The notes beneath the pieces were generated by a model. The model was not told the origin of the DNA. It worked only from the letters and a program-made list of their open reading frames with translations, and made no database searches. The position numbers were made by a program, and so were the translations under genes. A stretch of 61,465 nt of DNA, from assembly GCA_945883235.1 (NCBI GenBank), contig CAMCXF010000015.1:1-61465 (forward strand), in the 5' to 3' direction. This DNA comes from Phenylobacterium deserti. GTDB taxonomy: Bacteria > Pseudomonadota > Alphaproteobacteria > Caulobacterales > Caulobacteraceae. Shown here piece after piece: positions 42,875 through 52,317 of the stretch (position 1 is its first letter; each line of letters opens with the position of its first letter).

Positions 42875-43816
42875 ATGCGGATCATCGACCGCGACGAAGT
42901 TCGCGCGAAGCTTACCTACGAGCTTTGTATACCCTTGGTGCGTGAGGCTATGATGGCCTTCTCGAAGGGGGTGACCTGTCAGCACTTGCGCTCGATCCTC
43001 CCGCTGGGTGAGCGCGGGGTGCTTGGGATCATGCCTGGCGCGCTGGGCACCGACGATGTTTTCGGGGCCAAGCTAATCAGCGTCTATCCGGGCAATTTCG
43101 CTCTGGGGATCCAGTCGCACCAGGGCGTTGTCGTGCTGTTCGACGGAAAAACGGGCGCACCGGTTTGCATCGCCCACGCGGGTGAGATCACCGCCATCCG
43201 TACTGCTGCCGCCAGCGCCGTGGCCACCGACGCGCTTGCGCGGCCAGAAGCCCGTAGGCTGGCGATCCTGGGTTATGGCGAGCAGGCCCTTACCCATGCA
43301 CACGCGATGACGCGGGTGCGCCCAATCTCGGCAATCACAGTCTGGGGCCGTAACCCGGAGCGCGCTCAAGCCTTCGCCAAAGAGATCTCTGCCACGCTTG
43401 ATCTGCCTGTGACGGCCTGTGACGTCGCTGAGGCGGCCGTCGCTGAGGCTGATATCGTCTGCACGGTCACGAACGCCCGATCCCCCATTCTGCTGGGCAG
43501 TTGGTTGAAGGCTGGCACCCATCTGAACCTCGTCGGCTCCAGCGGTGCCGGACCGGTCGAGGTTGACAATCAACTGGTGGCGAATTCGCGCTTTATCGCC
43601 GACAGTCGCGAAGGTGTCCTGACCCAGGGAGCCGAATTTCTGAACGCCAAGGCTGCCGGCCTTGTCGACGACAGCCACGTGGTTGGCGAGATCGGTCAGG
43701 TCCTGACGGGCGATCTCGAAGGTCGACAGTCATCCGACCAGATCACGGTCTACAAGTCCCTAGGCCACGTCGTTCAAGATCTCGCGGCAGCCAAGGCGCT
43801 TTACGCGGCTGTATGA
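42875..43816 (+). CDS. Ornithine cyclodeaminase / mu-crystallin family protein
   Basis: This 313-residue NAD(P)-binding protein has the family features LGIMPGALGTDDVFGAKLISVYPGN, AGEITAIRTAAASAVATDALARPEA, a Rossmann loop LAILGYGEQALTHAHAMT (about 130-147) and HLNLVGSSGAGPVEVD. Members include ornithine cyclodeaminase, ketimine reductase and opine or alanine dehydrogenases, so the reaction is not fixed. ATG at 42875 with GGAG before it is preferred to TTG at 42860. Its stop overlaps the start of the M61 gene (ATGATG). Confidence 0.88.
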   Translation: MRIIDRDEVRAKLTYELCIPLVREAMMAFSKGVTCQHLRSILPLGERGVLGIMPGALGTDDVFGAKLISVYPGNFALGIQSHQGVVVLFDGKTGAPVCIAHAGEITAIRTAAASAVATDALARPEARRLAILGYGEQALTHAHAMTRVRPISAITVWGRNPERAQAFAKEISATLDLPVTACDVAEAAVAEADIVCTVTNARSPILLGSWLKAGTHLNLVGSSGAGPVEVDNQLVANSRFIADSREGVLTQGAEFLNAKAAGLVDDSHVVGEIGQVLTGDLEGRQSSDQITVYKSLGHVVQDLAAAKALYAAV

Positions 43817-45462
43817 TGCCCGCAGTCGCGCCCCCGCCCGAGCTCTCCGTCTTGATCGCACCGGGCCGTATGGACGTCGCTGCTGGCACGGGCTCGGTGG
43901 CTATCACAATGCGTATTCCGGCAGCCGAGACCCTGGCAGGCTCTCCCCTGCTGACTCTGCCCATCGTAATTGCGAACACCGACACGGTGGCCTCGACGCT
44001 AATCGGTCTCAGGGTCACCGACGCGCTTGGGGAGGTTCCGCTAAGCGTCCGTGACGATCCAGTCGCTATCGCCTACGCGCGCCACTGGATCGCTGGCCGC
44101 GCGGTCAAGGGCGACCTTACAGTCCGCTACCGTGCGCCGGTCGACAACACACCGCCCCGCCGCGGCTCGGGTCCGCCGTATAGCCTGCGCACCGAAGGCG
44201 GGGGAGTCTCCGGCGTGGGAAACACCTTTCTGCTCCTGCCGGAAACGACCGCCCCATACCGCATCGCGATCCGGTGGGACCTGAAGGCGCTGGGGCCAAA
44301 CGCCGCGGCCATGTCCAGCTACGGCGAGGGCAATGTGCAGATGCCGGCCGGCCCGGTCGGACGGCTGTCCTCGACCCTGTTCATGGCCGGACCGATGCGG
44401 CGGGTTCCCGAACCGGTGAAGGCGGCGGGGTTCTCCGCCGCCTGGCTGGGCGATCCGCCCTTCGACCCGCGCCCGCTTATGATATGGGCCGACAAGCTGC
44501 ACGGCTGGATGAGCGGTTTCTTCCAGGACCCCTCCGAGCCGCCCTACCGGGTGATCCTGCGCTACAATCCGATCAACGCCGGCGGCGGCGCGGCCCTGAC
44601 CAACTCGTTCCTGCTGACCTGGGGCGAAACGGCGAAGGATCCCGAGGCGCTGAAGGGCACCCTGGCGCACGAGATGATCCACACCTGGACCGCCACCGGC
44701 GTCGGCCAGTGGTACTCCGAGGGGAACGCCGTCCACTATCAGGCCCTGCTGCCGCTCCGAGCGGGCATGATCACGCCGGACACCTACCTGGAGGACGTCA
44801 ACGATACGGCGCGGCGCTACTTCACCAATGCCCTCAACGATACGCCTGATCGTGAGATCGCTGCGCGGTTCTGGGAAGACACCCGGATCCGCACCCTACC
44901 TTACGACCGTGGCGCGATGTACTTCGCTGTGCTCGATGGCCGCATCCGCAAGGCTTCGGCCGGCCGGCGCTCGCTGGACGACCTGATCCGCGAGATGGTG
45001 CGCCGCCGGGTCGTCGGCGAGGCGGCCACCGCTGCGGCCTGGGACGAACTGGTGCTCAAGGAATTGGGCGCGCAAGGCCGCCAACTCACCGCCGACATGC
45101 TGGCCGGCAGGCTGATGATGCCCGAATCCGGAGACTTCGGACCCTGCTTCAGCCGAGGGACGGCGCGCTTTCGGCGCTTCGACCTCGGCTTCGAGCCGAA
45201 GTCCCTGGTGGGCGACGTCAAGACGATCCGTGGCCTTAAGTCGGACTCCGAAGCCGCCCGCGCGGGCCTGCGCGATGGCGACCTAGTGACCTATTCGGTG
45301 GCTATGGACAGCCTGCAGGGCGATCCGAAGCGCCTTCTGACCCTTCGGGTCACGCGCGAAGGCCGGACGTTCCCGATCACCTATCTTCCGCGCGGCGAGA
45401 GCGTCGACGCCTGGCAGTGGTCGCGGGTTCCGGGCACGCCCGACAGCGCCTGCGTCTACTGA
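43813..45462 (+). CDS. M61-like zinc aminopeptidase without signal peptide
   Basis: This 549-residue protein contains the zinc motif HEMIH in LAHEMIHTWTATG (about 286-290) with the third ligand region QWYSEGNAVHYQ, and a C-terminal PDZ-like part (GLKSDSEAARAGLRDGDLVTYS). This is the M61 glycyl-aminopeptidase layout. No signal peptide is present, unlike the related protein at 50618, so it probably acts in the cytoplasm on imported peptides. It is translationally coupled to the cyclodeaminase gene. Its stop overlaps that of the convergent S10 C gene. Confidence 0.88.
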   Translation: MMPAVAPPPELSVLIAPGRMDVAAGTGSVAITMRIPAAETLAGSPLLTLPIVIANTDTVASTLIGLRVTDALGEVPLSVRDDPVAIAYARHWIAGRAVKGDLTVRYRAPVDNTPPRRGSGPPYSLRTEGGGVSGVGNTFLLLPETTAPYRIAIRWDLKALGPNAAAMSSYGEGNVQMPAGPVGRLSSTLFMAGPMRRVPEPVKAAGFSAAWLGDPPFDPRPLMIWADKLHGWMSGFFQDPSEPPYRVILRYNPINAGGGAALTNSFLLTWGETAKDPEALKGTLAHEMIHTWTATGVGQWYSEGNAVHYQALLPLRAGMITPDTYLEDVNDTARRYFTNALNDTPDREIAARFWEDTRIRTLPYDRGAMYFAVLDGRIRKASAGRRSLDDLIREMVRRRVVGEAATAAAWDELVLKELGAQGRQLTADMLAGRLMMPESGDFGPCFSRGTARFRRFDLGFEPKSLVGDVKTIRGLKSDSEAARAGLRDGDLVTYSVAMDSLQGDPKRLLTLRVTREGRTFPITYLPRGESVDAWQWSRVPGTPDSACVY

Positions 45463-46910
45463 GCGACCAGCGCCCGGACGTCGCGGGTGAGCGCGGTGCG
45501 GGAGGCCGGGTCGCGGTACATCATGTGGCCGCCGACATAGCAGCGGAAGCTCATGGCGGCCTTCAGCGCCGGTGCGAGGCCCCGGGCGCGCTCGGTGTCG
45601 GCCGCGCAGTTGCCGAGTGAATCGTAGAGACCTGTGGCGACCAGCACCTTCAACTTCGGGTTCAACGCCACGGCCTCGGCTGTCCCAGGCAGCGGCGGAC
45701 CGAGCTGCGGTGGGCCTGCACCTGTCCGCTGCGCCTCGGCGATGGCAACCCTGATCTCGTCGGGCGTCACCGGACCGGAGGCGTAGTTCCAGCGTGTATT
45801 GACCGACTGGGGCACCTTGCCATCGGGCAGATAGCCCTGATCGAGGTCCTCCAGGCCGATATAAGGCAGGTCGGTGCGGTAGCCGAGATCCTCAGCGAAG
45901 TACCGCAGCAGCACGGTCGCCGACCGGCCGTCGGCCGGGCTCGTAAGGCGCATATCGAAGGTGTCCAGGGCCTTGCCCGGCAGGAGCGTGGTGCGGAACT
46001 GGCGGGGGGTGACAGCCAGCGACTTGCGATCGATCTGGTCGGCGGGCAGGCCGGTGATCCGCGCCAGCCCGGCGGCAATGGCTTCGCGCTCGGCGTCATT
46101 GAGGCTGGAGAGCCGACGGAGCGCAGGGATGTAGGTCTCGCGCACCCAGACCTCGGCGGCGGCGCGGGCGGGGTCCGGTTGGGCACCTATCGTCGGGTCC
46201 AGCTTTCCATGGAACAGCGCCGTTGCGGCCAGGTTCGCCATCCGCAGCGCGCCCAGGTCTCCCTGGGTGGTAAACTCGGCCGACAGACCAGAGCCGCCCG
46301 AAATCAGCACCGTTCCCGCGACCGGTACCCCGCGCTTCAGCAGTGCGTAGCCGACATTAGCCGCGCGGCCGGCACCCCAGCTCTCGCCGGCCAGGAACAC
46401 CGGCGCATCGGTCTCCCCGCGCAGTCGCCGCCAGGCCCGGACGAACTCGGTCACCGAAGCGACGTCGCCGACTGTGCCGTAGAACTCGTCGGCATATTGG
46501 GCCTTCGCGGGCCGGCTGAACCCCGTTCCGATCGGGTCGACGAAGACGAGATCGGTGCCAGTCAGCCAGGTGTCTTCGTTGTCGACCAGGCGACCGGCCT
46601 CCAGCCGTCGCGGGCCCGCGGCCTCGAAGTGCAGCAGGATAGAAGCCGCGCCCGGACCGCCGTTCCAGACGAAGGTCAGCGGCCGCGGCACCTTCGAGGC
46701 GACGCGATAGGCCGTGTAGAACATGTCGCCGTGGACTTCGCCGGTCCCGGCGTCGCGAATGGGCACGCGGCCCACCTCGGCCGTATACTTAAGCAGCCGG
46801 CCGGCCAGCGCTATCTGGTGGTGGGTAACAATAGCCGTCTCGGTCGCTGTGGCGGGCGCGATGGCGAGCGCGGCCCAGAACGCCGTGGCGAGGATTGCGC
46901 GGCGCATCAT
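45456..46910 (-). CDS. S10 family serine carboxypeptidase-like protein C
   Basis: This 484-residue protein has a signal peptide (RRAILATAFWAALAIAPATA), VWNGGPGAASILLHFE, VDPIGTGFS, the nucleophile motif AGESWGAGRA (Ser about 173), the acid in ATGLYDSLG and the histidine in YVGGHMMYRDP. It is the second gene of a two-gene unit; its ATG overlaps the stop of S10 D by 4 bp. It differs from the others in having Trp after the nucleophile and extra cysteines near the C-terminus. Confidence 0.92.
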   Translation of the reverse strand: MMRRAILATAFWAALAIAPATATETAIVTHHQIALAGRLLKYTAEVGRVPIRDAGTGEVHGDMFYTAYRVASKVPRPLTFVWNGGPGAASILLHFEAAGPRRLEAGRLVDNEDTWLTGTDLVFVDPIGTGFSRPAKAQYADEFYGTVGDVASVTEFVRAWRRLRGETDAPVFLAGESWGAGRAANVGYALLKRGVPVAGTVLISGGSGLSAEFTTQGDLGALRMANLAATALFHGKLDPTIGAQPDPARAAAEVWVRETYIPALRRLSSLNDAEREAIAAGLARITGLPADQIDRKSLAVTPRQFRTTLLPGKALDTFDMRLTSPADGRSATVLLRYFAEDLGYRTDLPYIGLEDLDQGYLPDGKVPQSVNTRWNYASGPVTPDEIRVAIAEAQRTGAGPPQLGPPLPGTAEAVALNPKLKVLVATGLYDSLGNCAADTERARGLAPALKAAMSFRCYVGGHMMYRDPASRTALTRDVRALVAQ

Positions 46911-48382
46911 GCGGGCTTTCCTCCGAGCACCCAGGCGCGGATGTCGTCCGTGAAGGCTTTGTGGCTGGGCACGTGGGTGTAGGCCATGTGTCCGCCGACA
47001 TACTGCCTCTGGAACACCCGTTCGCGGGGCCAGTCACTCTTTGTGACCATGTAGCGGGCTGGGCCGACGGTGGTAGTGAGATCAAAAATCCCGGTACCGA
47101 TCATCAGCCTGAACTTCGGGTTGGTATCGAAGGCGGGCGAAATGCGGGCTTGGTAGTCATAGTCCAGGAATGGGCCACCGGGACCCAGCGTGCCGGACCA
47201 TGTCCACGTGTTGGAGTTTGGTGCCTGGCCGCGATAGTCGGCGGCAGTCCAAGTCACGCCGAGGTAGGTTCTGTAGTGCTCCAGCATCGCTGGCTGAATC
47301 GCGGCTTGTACCTTCGCAAACGGGTCCTGACCGCGCTCTCCGGGTTTCGGCACGGGTCCAACATAGCGGGCATCATAGGTCCCAACGAGTTCACCGGTCG
47401 ATTTCAGGAATTCGCTCGCAAAAGCGACCTTGGTGATGACCAGGTCGTTGGCCAGGTAGTAGTCGGCATCGATCCCCGTATAGGCCTGCAGCTTAACCGC
47501 GACTGCCTTCCGTTTTGCCAAGGGCAGGTCATTGCCCTGGAGCAGAGTCTGCAGATATTCGCCCATGCCCCAAGCGTAGGTCTCGTCGATCAGTGCGTCC
47601 ATGGACCGCGTCTTTGCAGTCGCCTTGCCGTGATAGGCGGCGATGGCGGCTAGCGCCGGCAGGTTGGTCGCGTAGGCCAACGCGTTCTTCGCTCGCTGGC
47701 TGGTCTCGATCATGTTGACCGCCTGGCCGAAGAGAAAGACGCCGTCCAGCGGCATCACCTTTGCAAGCTGTCCGGCCATCAACGCCGCGCGCATTGTGCC
47801 ATAGCTCTCGCCCAGCACATACTTCGGCGACGCCTCGCGGCCGTTGGCACGGATCCAGGCCACGACGAAGTCTGACACCGACTGGGCGTCACCCTCTACC
47901 GAGTAGAAGTACTCCCGCTTGCCGGCAGATAAAATTCTTGAGTAGCCGGTTTCCGCAGGGTCGATGAAGACAATATCGGCCACGTCCAGAACGGTCAGCG
48001 GGTTATCGGCCATGGATGGCGCCGGCACCGGCGCCTTGGGGTCCTGCGCCACGGCGATTCGCTTGGGACCCAGCGCCACCATGTGCAGGGTCGCGGATGA
48101 ACTGCTGGGGCCGCCATTGAAGGCGAACAGCACAGGCCGTGTCGCGTTGTCGGCGGTCGCGCTTACATAGGACGTGGACACGAACCGCGCGGTGGGTCGT
48201 CCGTCCGCGCCGGTGAGGATGGTCTCGCCGACGGTGGCCACATAGTCGACGGTCCGGCCGTTGAAGATGCCGGTATGGCGGGTGACGAACGGACCGCCCG
48301 GTGGGGTCTGTGCCAGCGCCGGCGTAGCAGCCAGGGCGAGCCCGCCCGCGGCCAGAAGATCCCTCTTGGTGATCGACGCCAT
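46907..48382 (-). CDS. S10 family serine carboxypeptidase-like protein D
   Basis: This 491-residue protein begins MASITKRDLLAAGGLALAAT, a Tat-like signal in which one arginine is lysine, followed by ALA. It has FAFNGGPSSSSATLHM (GGPS instead of GGPG), IDPAETGYS instead of DPVGTGFS, the nucleophile motif LGESYGTMRA (Ser about 187), the acid in GTGIFDLTT and the histidine in YVGGHMAYTH. The changes near the oxyanion loop suggest a different substrate. First gene of the D-C unit, under motif copy 4. Confidence 0.9.
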   Translation of the reverse strand: MASITKRDLLAAGGLALAATPALAQTPPGGPFVTRHTGIFNGRTVDYVATVGETILTGADGRPTARFVSTSYVSATADNATRPVLFAFNGGPSSSSATLHMVALGPKRIAVAQDPKAPVPAPSMADNPLTVLDVADIVFIDPAETGYSRILSAGKREYFYSVEGDAQSVSDFVVAWIRANGREASPKYVLGESYGTMRAALMAGQLAKVMPLDGVFLFGQAVNMIETSQRAKNALAYATNLPALAAIAAYHGKATAKTRSMDALIDETYAWGMGEYLQTLLQGNDLPLAKRKAVAVKLQAYTGIDADYYLANDLVITKVAFASEFLKSTGELVGTYDARYVGPVPKPGERGQDPFAKVQAAIQPAMLEHYRTYLGVTWTAADYRGQAPNSNTWTWSGTLGPGGPFLDYDYQARISPAFDTNPKFRLMIGTGIFDLTTTVGPARYMVTKSDWPRERVFQRQYVGGHMAYTHVPSHKAFTDDIRAWVLGGKPA

Positions 48383-48427
48383 GACATCCCCCTCCTGAAC
48401 CTGCGGCGACGTTAGCCGCCTCGCGCC

Positions 48428-48441
48428 GGATTATCTTTTCG
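48428..48441 (-). promoter_or_regulatory. Locus motif copy 4 (CGAAAAGATAATCC)
   Basis: This copy lies 45 bp before the S10 D start. With the following GGCGC it matches copy 2 at 18 of 19 positions. It is back to back with copy 5, about 100 bp away. Confidence 0.72.
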
Positions 48442-48539
48442 TTCTGCAGGGCCGCGCCATTGCAAGCGGCATAGCCTATGTCGCCGGCTCCGGCGCGGTG
48501 CATTGAACGTGTCGCAGGCCGGGCTCTTGTCAGGGACTA

Positions 48540-48553
48540 CGAATAGAAAATCC
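48540..48553 (+). promoter_or_regulatory. Locus motif copy 5 (CGAATAGAAAATCC)
   Basis: This copy lies 43 bp before the ATG of the amidohydrolase gene, which heads the rightward four-gene unit. It differs from copy 4 at two positions. Confidence 0.65.
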
Positions 48554-48596
48554 GCATCTCCCAGGTACGATGACCCCTACTGGAGAGGGGTGTCCA

Positions 48597-50621
48597 ATGT
48601 CGTTCCACGCCGCCGCGCTCACCGGAATCGCCATGGCTCTATGTCTGGCCGGCTCTGCATCGGCTCGGACCCAGAAATTCGTCGCCATGGCGGGCGGCGA
48701 AAAGGTCGGCTACCTGACCGCCGAGGTGAAGGACCGTCACATCGCGGTGGACTACGCGGTGGTCAACAATGGCCGCGGTCCCAAGGCCCGTGAGCAGATC
48801 GATCTCGATGCCGCCGGCTTCCCCGTTACCTGGACCATCGAGGGCGAGAGCCTGTTCGGCAATCCGGTGCAGGAGCACTTCACCTGGAAGGCGGGCGCTG
48901 CCGAGTGGCTGAGCCAGGCTGACAAGGGCGAGGCCCCGGCGGCGAAGCCGCTGCTCTACATCGGCAACGACGTCAGTCCGTGGATGCTGGGATTGTATGT
49001 GAAGGCGCTGCTGAAGGCGCCTGGCCATACCTTGCCGGTTCTGCCGTCCGGCAAACTGACGCTCGTCGAGGGCCGCAGGCTGACAATCGGCGAGGGCAAG
49101 GCTGCTGTACCGGTCACCATCTACGAGCTGACAGGTATCGATCTGACGCCGGAGCGCGTGGTCGTCGACCGCCAAGGCGACCTGTTCGCGGCCGGCGGCG
49201 TGATTCGCGAGGGCTACGAGGCCTTTATGCCGGTGCTGCAGAAGGCCAACCGCGAGATCACCCAGGCCCGGGCCGAAGAGGCGCAGGCCAAGCTCGCGCA
49301 CCGTTTTGCCGGTCCGGTGCGAATCCGCAACGTGCGCATCTTCGATCCTGTGACCATGGCGGTCGGCGGGCTGTCGACGGTCACCGTGTATGGCGAGCGG
49401 ATCACCGGGGTCACGGCCAACGACAGCCCTGGCCCGGCGCCCAAGGACGAAACGGTGATCGACGGGCAGGGCGGCACGCTGGTGCCCGGCCTGCACGATA
49501 TGCACTCGCACTCGAGCCTGGCGTCGAACCTGTTCAATCTCGCCGCCGGGGTCACCGCCACCCGCGACCAGGGCAACGACAACGACGAACTGCTGGCGAT
49601 GGTGAAGGGCCTGGAGGCCGGCAAGCTGGCCGGGCCGAGGATTGTCCGCAACGGCTTCCTGGAGGGCCGCAGCCCCTATTCGGCCCGCAACGGCTTCATC
49701 GCCGATACCCTGCCACAGGCTCTGGAGAACGTGCGCTGGTACGCCGACCACGGCTACTGGCAGGTCAAGATCTACAACTCTTTCCCGCCTGACTGGGTGG
49801 CTCCCGTGGCTGCCGAGGCCAAGCGGCTGGGCCTCGGCGTCACCGGCCACGTGCCGGCCTTCTCCTCGCCGGACCGGGTGATCCGCGACGGCTACGACGA
49901 CATCGCCCACATCAACCAGCTGATGCTGGGGTGGATCCTCGACCCCAAGGAAGACACCCGCACGCCGCTGCGGCTCACCGGCATGGCGCGGGGCAAGGAC
50001 CTGGATCTCAAGTCTGACCGGGTGCGCGCGACGGTCCAGCTGATGAAGGACCGCCATATCGCGCTCGACACGACGGCGATGATCCTCGAGCGATTGATGC
50101 TGTCCCGCTCCGGCCAAGTGCAGGCGGGCGATGCGCCCTACCTCGACCATGTGCCGATCGGCTACCAGCGCTACCGGCGTCGGGGCTTCGTGACCATCAA
50201 CACGCCGCAGGACGACGCCGACTATCAGGCCGGGTTTCGCAAGTTGCTGGAGGTCTTGAAGTTGCTGGACGACGAAGGCATCCAGCTGCTGCCCGGCACC
50301 GACGACGGCACGGGCTTCTCGCTGCTGCGTGAGATGGAGGTATATGTCATGGCCGGACTAACGCCCGGCAAGGCGCTGCGCCTCGCGACCCTCGACAGCG
50401 AAAAGTACTTCCGCCGCGACAGCCAGCTCGGGACCATCGAGCGCGGCAAGCTGGCTGACTTCATCCTGGTCGAGGGCGACCCCACCCGGGACATCAGCGC
50501 GCTCCGCAAGAACCGCATGACCATGGTCGGTGGCGTCGCCTACTATCCGGCGGAGATCTACGAGCACCTGGCGATCCGGCCCTTCGCCCCGCCGCCGCCA
50601 GTGACCGGCCCGGCCAATTGA
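48597..50621 (+). CDS. Periplasmic amidohydrolase (dipeptidase-like), with extra N-terminal domain
   Basis: This 674-residue protein has a signal peptide (AALTGIAMALCLAGSASA), an unassigned beta-rich domain (about 25-220) and an amidohydrolase-superfamily barrel. The metal and catalytic residues are in PGLHDMHSHSSLAS (HxH, about 295), VTGHVPAFS and IAHINQ (two His) and LLPGTDDGTG (Asp). Relatives of the imidazolonepropionase-like group include Xaa-Arg/Lys and Xaa-Pro dipeptidases of Caulobacter. ATG at 48597 is chosen for its signal peptide. First gene of a unit with M61, permease and GGT-like genes. Confidence 0.88.
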   Translation: MSFHAAALTGIAMALCLAGSASARTQKFVAMAGGEKVGYLTAEVKDRHIAVDYAVVNNGRGPKAREQIDLDAAGFPVTWTIEGESLFGNPVQEHFTWKAGAAEWLSQADKGEAPAAKPLLYIGNDVSPWMLGLYVKALLKAPGHTLPVLPSGKLTLVEGRRLTIGEGKAAVPVTIYELTGIDLTPERVVVDRQGDLFAAGGVIREGYEAFMPVLQKANREITQARAEEAQAKLAHRFAGPVRIRNVRIFDPVTMAVGGLSTVTVYGERITGVTANDSPGPAPKDETVIDGQGGTLVPGLHDMHSHSSLASNLFNLAAGVTATRDQGNDNDELLAMVKGLEAGKLAGPRIVRNGFLEGRSPYSARNGFIADTLPQALENVRWYADHGYWQVKIYNSFPPDWVAPVAAEAKRLGLGVTGHVPAFSSPDRVIRDGYDDIAHINQLMLGWILDPKEDTRTPLRLTGMARGKDLDLKSDRVRATVQLMKDRHIALDTTAMILERLMLSRSGQVQAGDAPYLDHVPIGYQRYRRRGFVTINTPQDDADYQAGFRKLLEVLKLLDDEGIQLLPGTDDGTGFSLLREMEVYVMAGLTPGKALRLATLDSEKYFRRDSQLGTIERGKLADFILVEGDPTRDISALRKNRMTMVGGVAYYPAEIYEHLAIRPFAPPPPVTGPAN

Positions 50622-52309
50622 GGCGGCTGTTCCTGACGGTACTCGGCGCTCTCGCGGCACCGGCGTTCGCCGCGGAACCGCCGAAGCTCGACCTGACGCT
50701 CAGTCCGCATGCCACAGGCGGTGCCGATAGTTATCTCGGGGTCCGGATGGTTCTGGACCGGCCCGAATTTGTAGCGGGGGAGGGCCTTGTCCACCTGCCG
50801 CTGACCCTCGTAGGCATTCCCACGACCCGCTACGACGGCGAGGCCCTGACTGCCCGCGATGACCAGGGTCCTCTTCCGCTCACCCAGTCGGAAGAGCCCC
50901 CTAGCCCGCAAGGCGTCTACCGGCGCTGGAGCGTCGGCCGCGCCTCCGTCGGCGACGTGGTGGTCAGCTATCAGGCCCAGCCACGCAAGGTAACGGCCGC
51001 CACCAACAACGGCCCGTTGTTCGACCTGCGCGAGGAGGCGGGCGGCTTCGCGGGCTCCGGCAACGGCTTTCTGGCGACCCCGGTTCGCCCAGGTCCATGG
51101 CAGGTTCATCTGGCCTGGGACCTGACCGCCGCGCCGGCTGGCGCGCGTGGGGTATGGTCGCTGGGCGAGGGTGCGGTCGACACGGTCGTACCGTCCGAAG
51201 TGCTGGCGTTCAGCTACTACTATATGGGACCGGTCCGCTCTTACCCGACCGACCCGAAGGCGCCGTTCGGCTTCTACTGGCTCTCCGATCCGCCTTTCGA
51301 CGCCAATGTTCTGGGCGAGCGAATGAAGGCGCTCTACGGCGCGATGTCGGGCTTTTTCGGCGACGCGGTGTCGAGCTACCGGGTGTTCGTACGCCAGAAT
51401 CCCTATTCGGGGACTGGCGGCACCGGCCTCGCCCAGTCCTTCATGTTTGGCTACAACGCCGCCGCCAGGCCCACCGCCGACAGCCTGCAGGGTCTGCTGG
51501 CCCACGAGATGGCGCACACCTGGCCGGCGATGCAGGGCGAGCATGGCGACACCGCCTGGTATTCCGAAGGCGCGGCTGAACACTACTCGACCGTCTTGTC
51601 ATTCCGCGCCGGTGCGATCAGCGTCGACCGTCTGCTGAAGACCTTCAACGAGCGCGCAGACGCCCACTACAGCAACCCCTACATCGCGGCCTCGAACCCT
51701 GAGGCGGCGCAGAAGTTCTGGACCGATCCCGTCGCCCAGACGGTCCCCTACGGCCGCGGATGGCTCTATCTGCAGCAGACCGACGCTGCGATCCGCGTGG
51801 CCAGTCAGGGGCGTCGCGGACTGGACGACATCGTCAAGGCGGTGCGCCGGCGCCAGGTGGCCGGCGAGCCCCGGGGCATCCCGGAATGGCTTGAACTGGT
51901 AGGCCAGGAGATCGGCGCGGACGCGGCGAAGGCGCGATATCACCACATGGTCTCAGGCGGCCTCCTGAAGCCGCCGGCCAACCTCTACGCCCCGTGCCTG
52001 ATTGTCGTCAGCCACCCGATCCGCCAGTTCCAGCTGGGCTTCGCGCGCGCGTCGCTGAACGACGAACGGATCGTCCGCGGCGTGGTCGCCGGTTCGGCCG
52101 CGGCGCAGGCCGGGGTGCGTGACGGCGATGCCATCGTCGAGGTTAGTGACGTGGCCAAGGCGCGCGCCGACGACGCCCAGACCCTCACCCTCACCTTGCG
52201 CCGGGGCGAGTCCCGGACGACGGTGACCTATCTGCCGCGGGGGGCGGCAGTGGAAGGCTATCGCTGGGCCCGCGACCCGAAGGTCCCGGATGCGGCCTGC
52301 CGGTTCTAG
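50618..52309 (+). CDS. Secreted M61-like zinc peptidase with PDZ domain
   Basis: This 563-residue protein starts with TTG overlapping the upstream stop (TTGA) and has a signal peptide MRRLFLTVLGALAAPAFA. HEMAH in LLAHEMAHTWPAM (about 295-299) and TAWYSEGAAEHYS give the zinc site; the C-terminal third has a PDZ-like domain (IVRGVVAGSAAAQAGVRDGDAIVEV). It is a close relative of the protein at 43813 over the whole length (both end in TYLPRGxxVxxxxW and a final D-x-xC) but is exported. Probable periplasmic aminopeptidase. Confidence 0.9.
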   Translation: MRRLFLTVLGALAAPAFAAEPPKLDLTLSPHATGGADSYLGVRMVLDRPEFVAGEGLVHLPLTLVGIPTTRYDGEALTARDDQGPLPLTQSEEPPSPQGVYRRWSVGRASVGDVVVSYQAQPRKVTAATNNGPLFDLREEAGGFAGSGNGFLATPVRPGPWQVHLAWDLTAAPAGARGVWSLGEGAVDTVVPSEVLAFSYYYMGPVRSYPTDPKAPFGFYWLSDPPFDANVLGERMKALYGAMSGFFGDAVSSYRVFVRQNPYSGTGGTGLAQSFMFGYNAAARPTADSLQGLLAHEMAHTWPAMQGEHGDTAWYSEGAAEHYSTVLSFRAGAISVDRLLKTFNERADAHYSNPYIAASNPEAAQKFWTDPVAQTVPYGRGWLYLQQTDAAIRVASQGRRGLDDIVKAVRRRQVAGEPRGIPEWLELVGQEIGADAAKARYHHMVSGGLLKPPANLYAPCLIVVSHPIRQFQLGFARASLNDERIVRGVVAGSAAAQAGVRDGDAIVEVSDVAKARADDAQTLTLTLRRGESRTTVTYLPRGAAVEGYRWARDPKVPDAACRF

Positions 52310-52317
52310 GAAAACGC

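Noticed and set aside
37729..43816. A beta-lactam or other natural-product cluster, suggested by an isopenicillin-epimerase-like PLP enzyme and the cyclodeaminase
   Set aside because: No synthetase, cyclase or carrier protein is present; exported peptidases and a TonB receptor fit catabolism better.
48639..50150. 503-codon frame antisense to the amidohydrolase
   Set aside because: The amidohydrolase metal-site residues are all in the forward frame.
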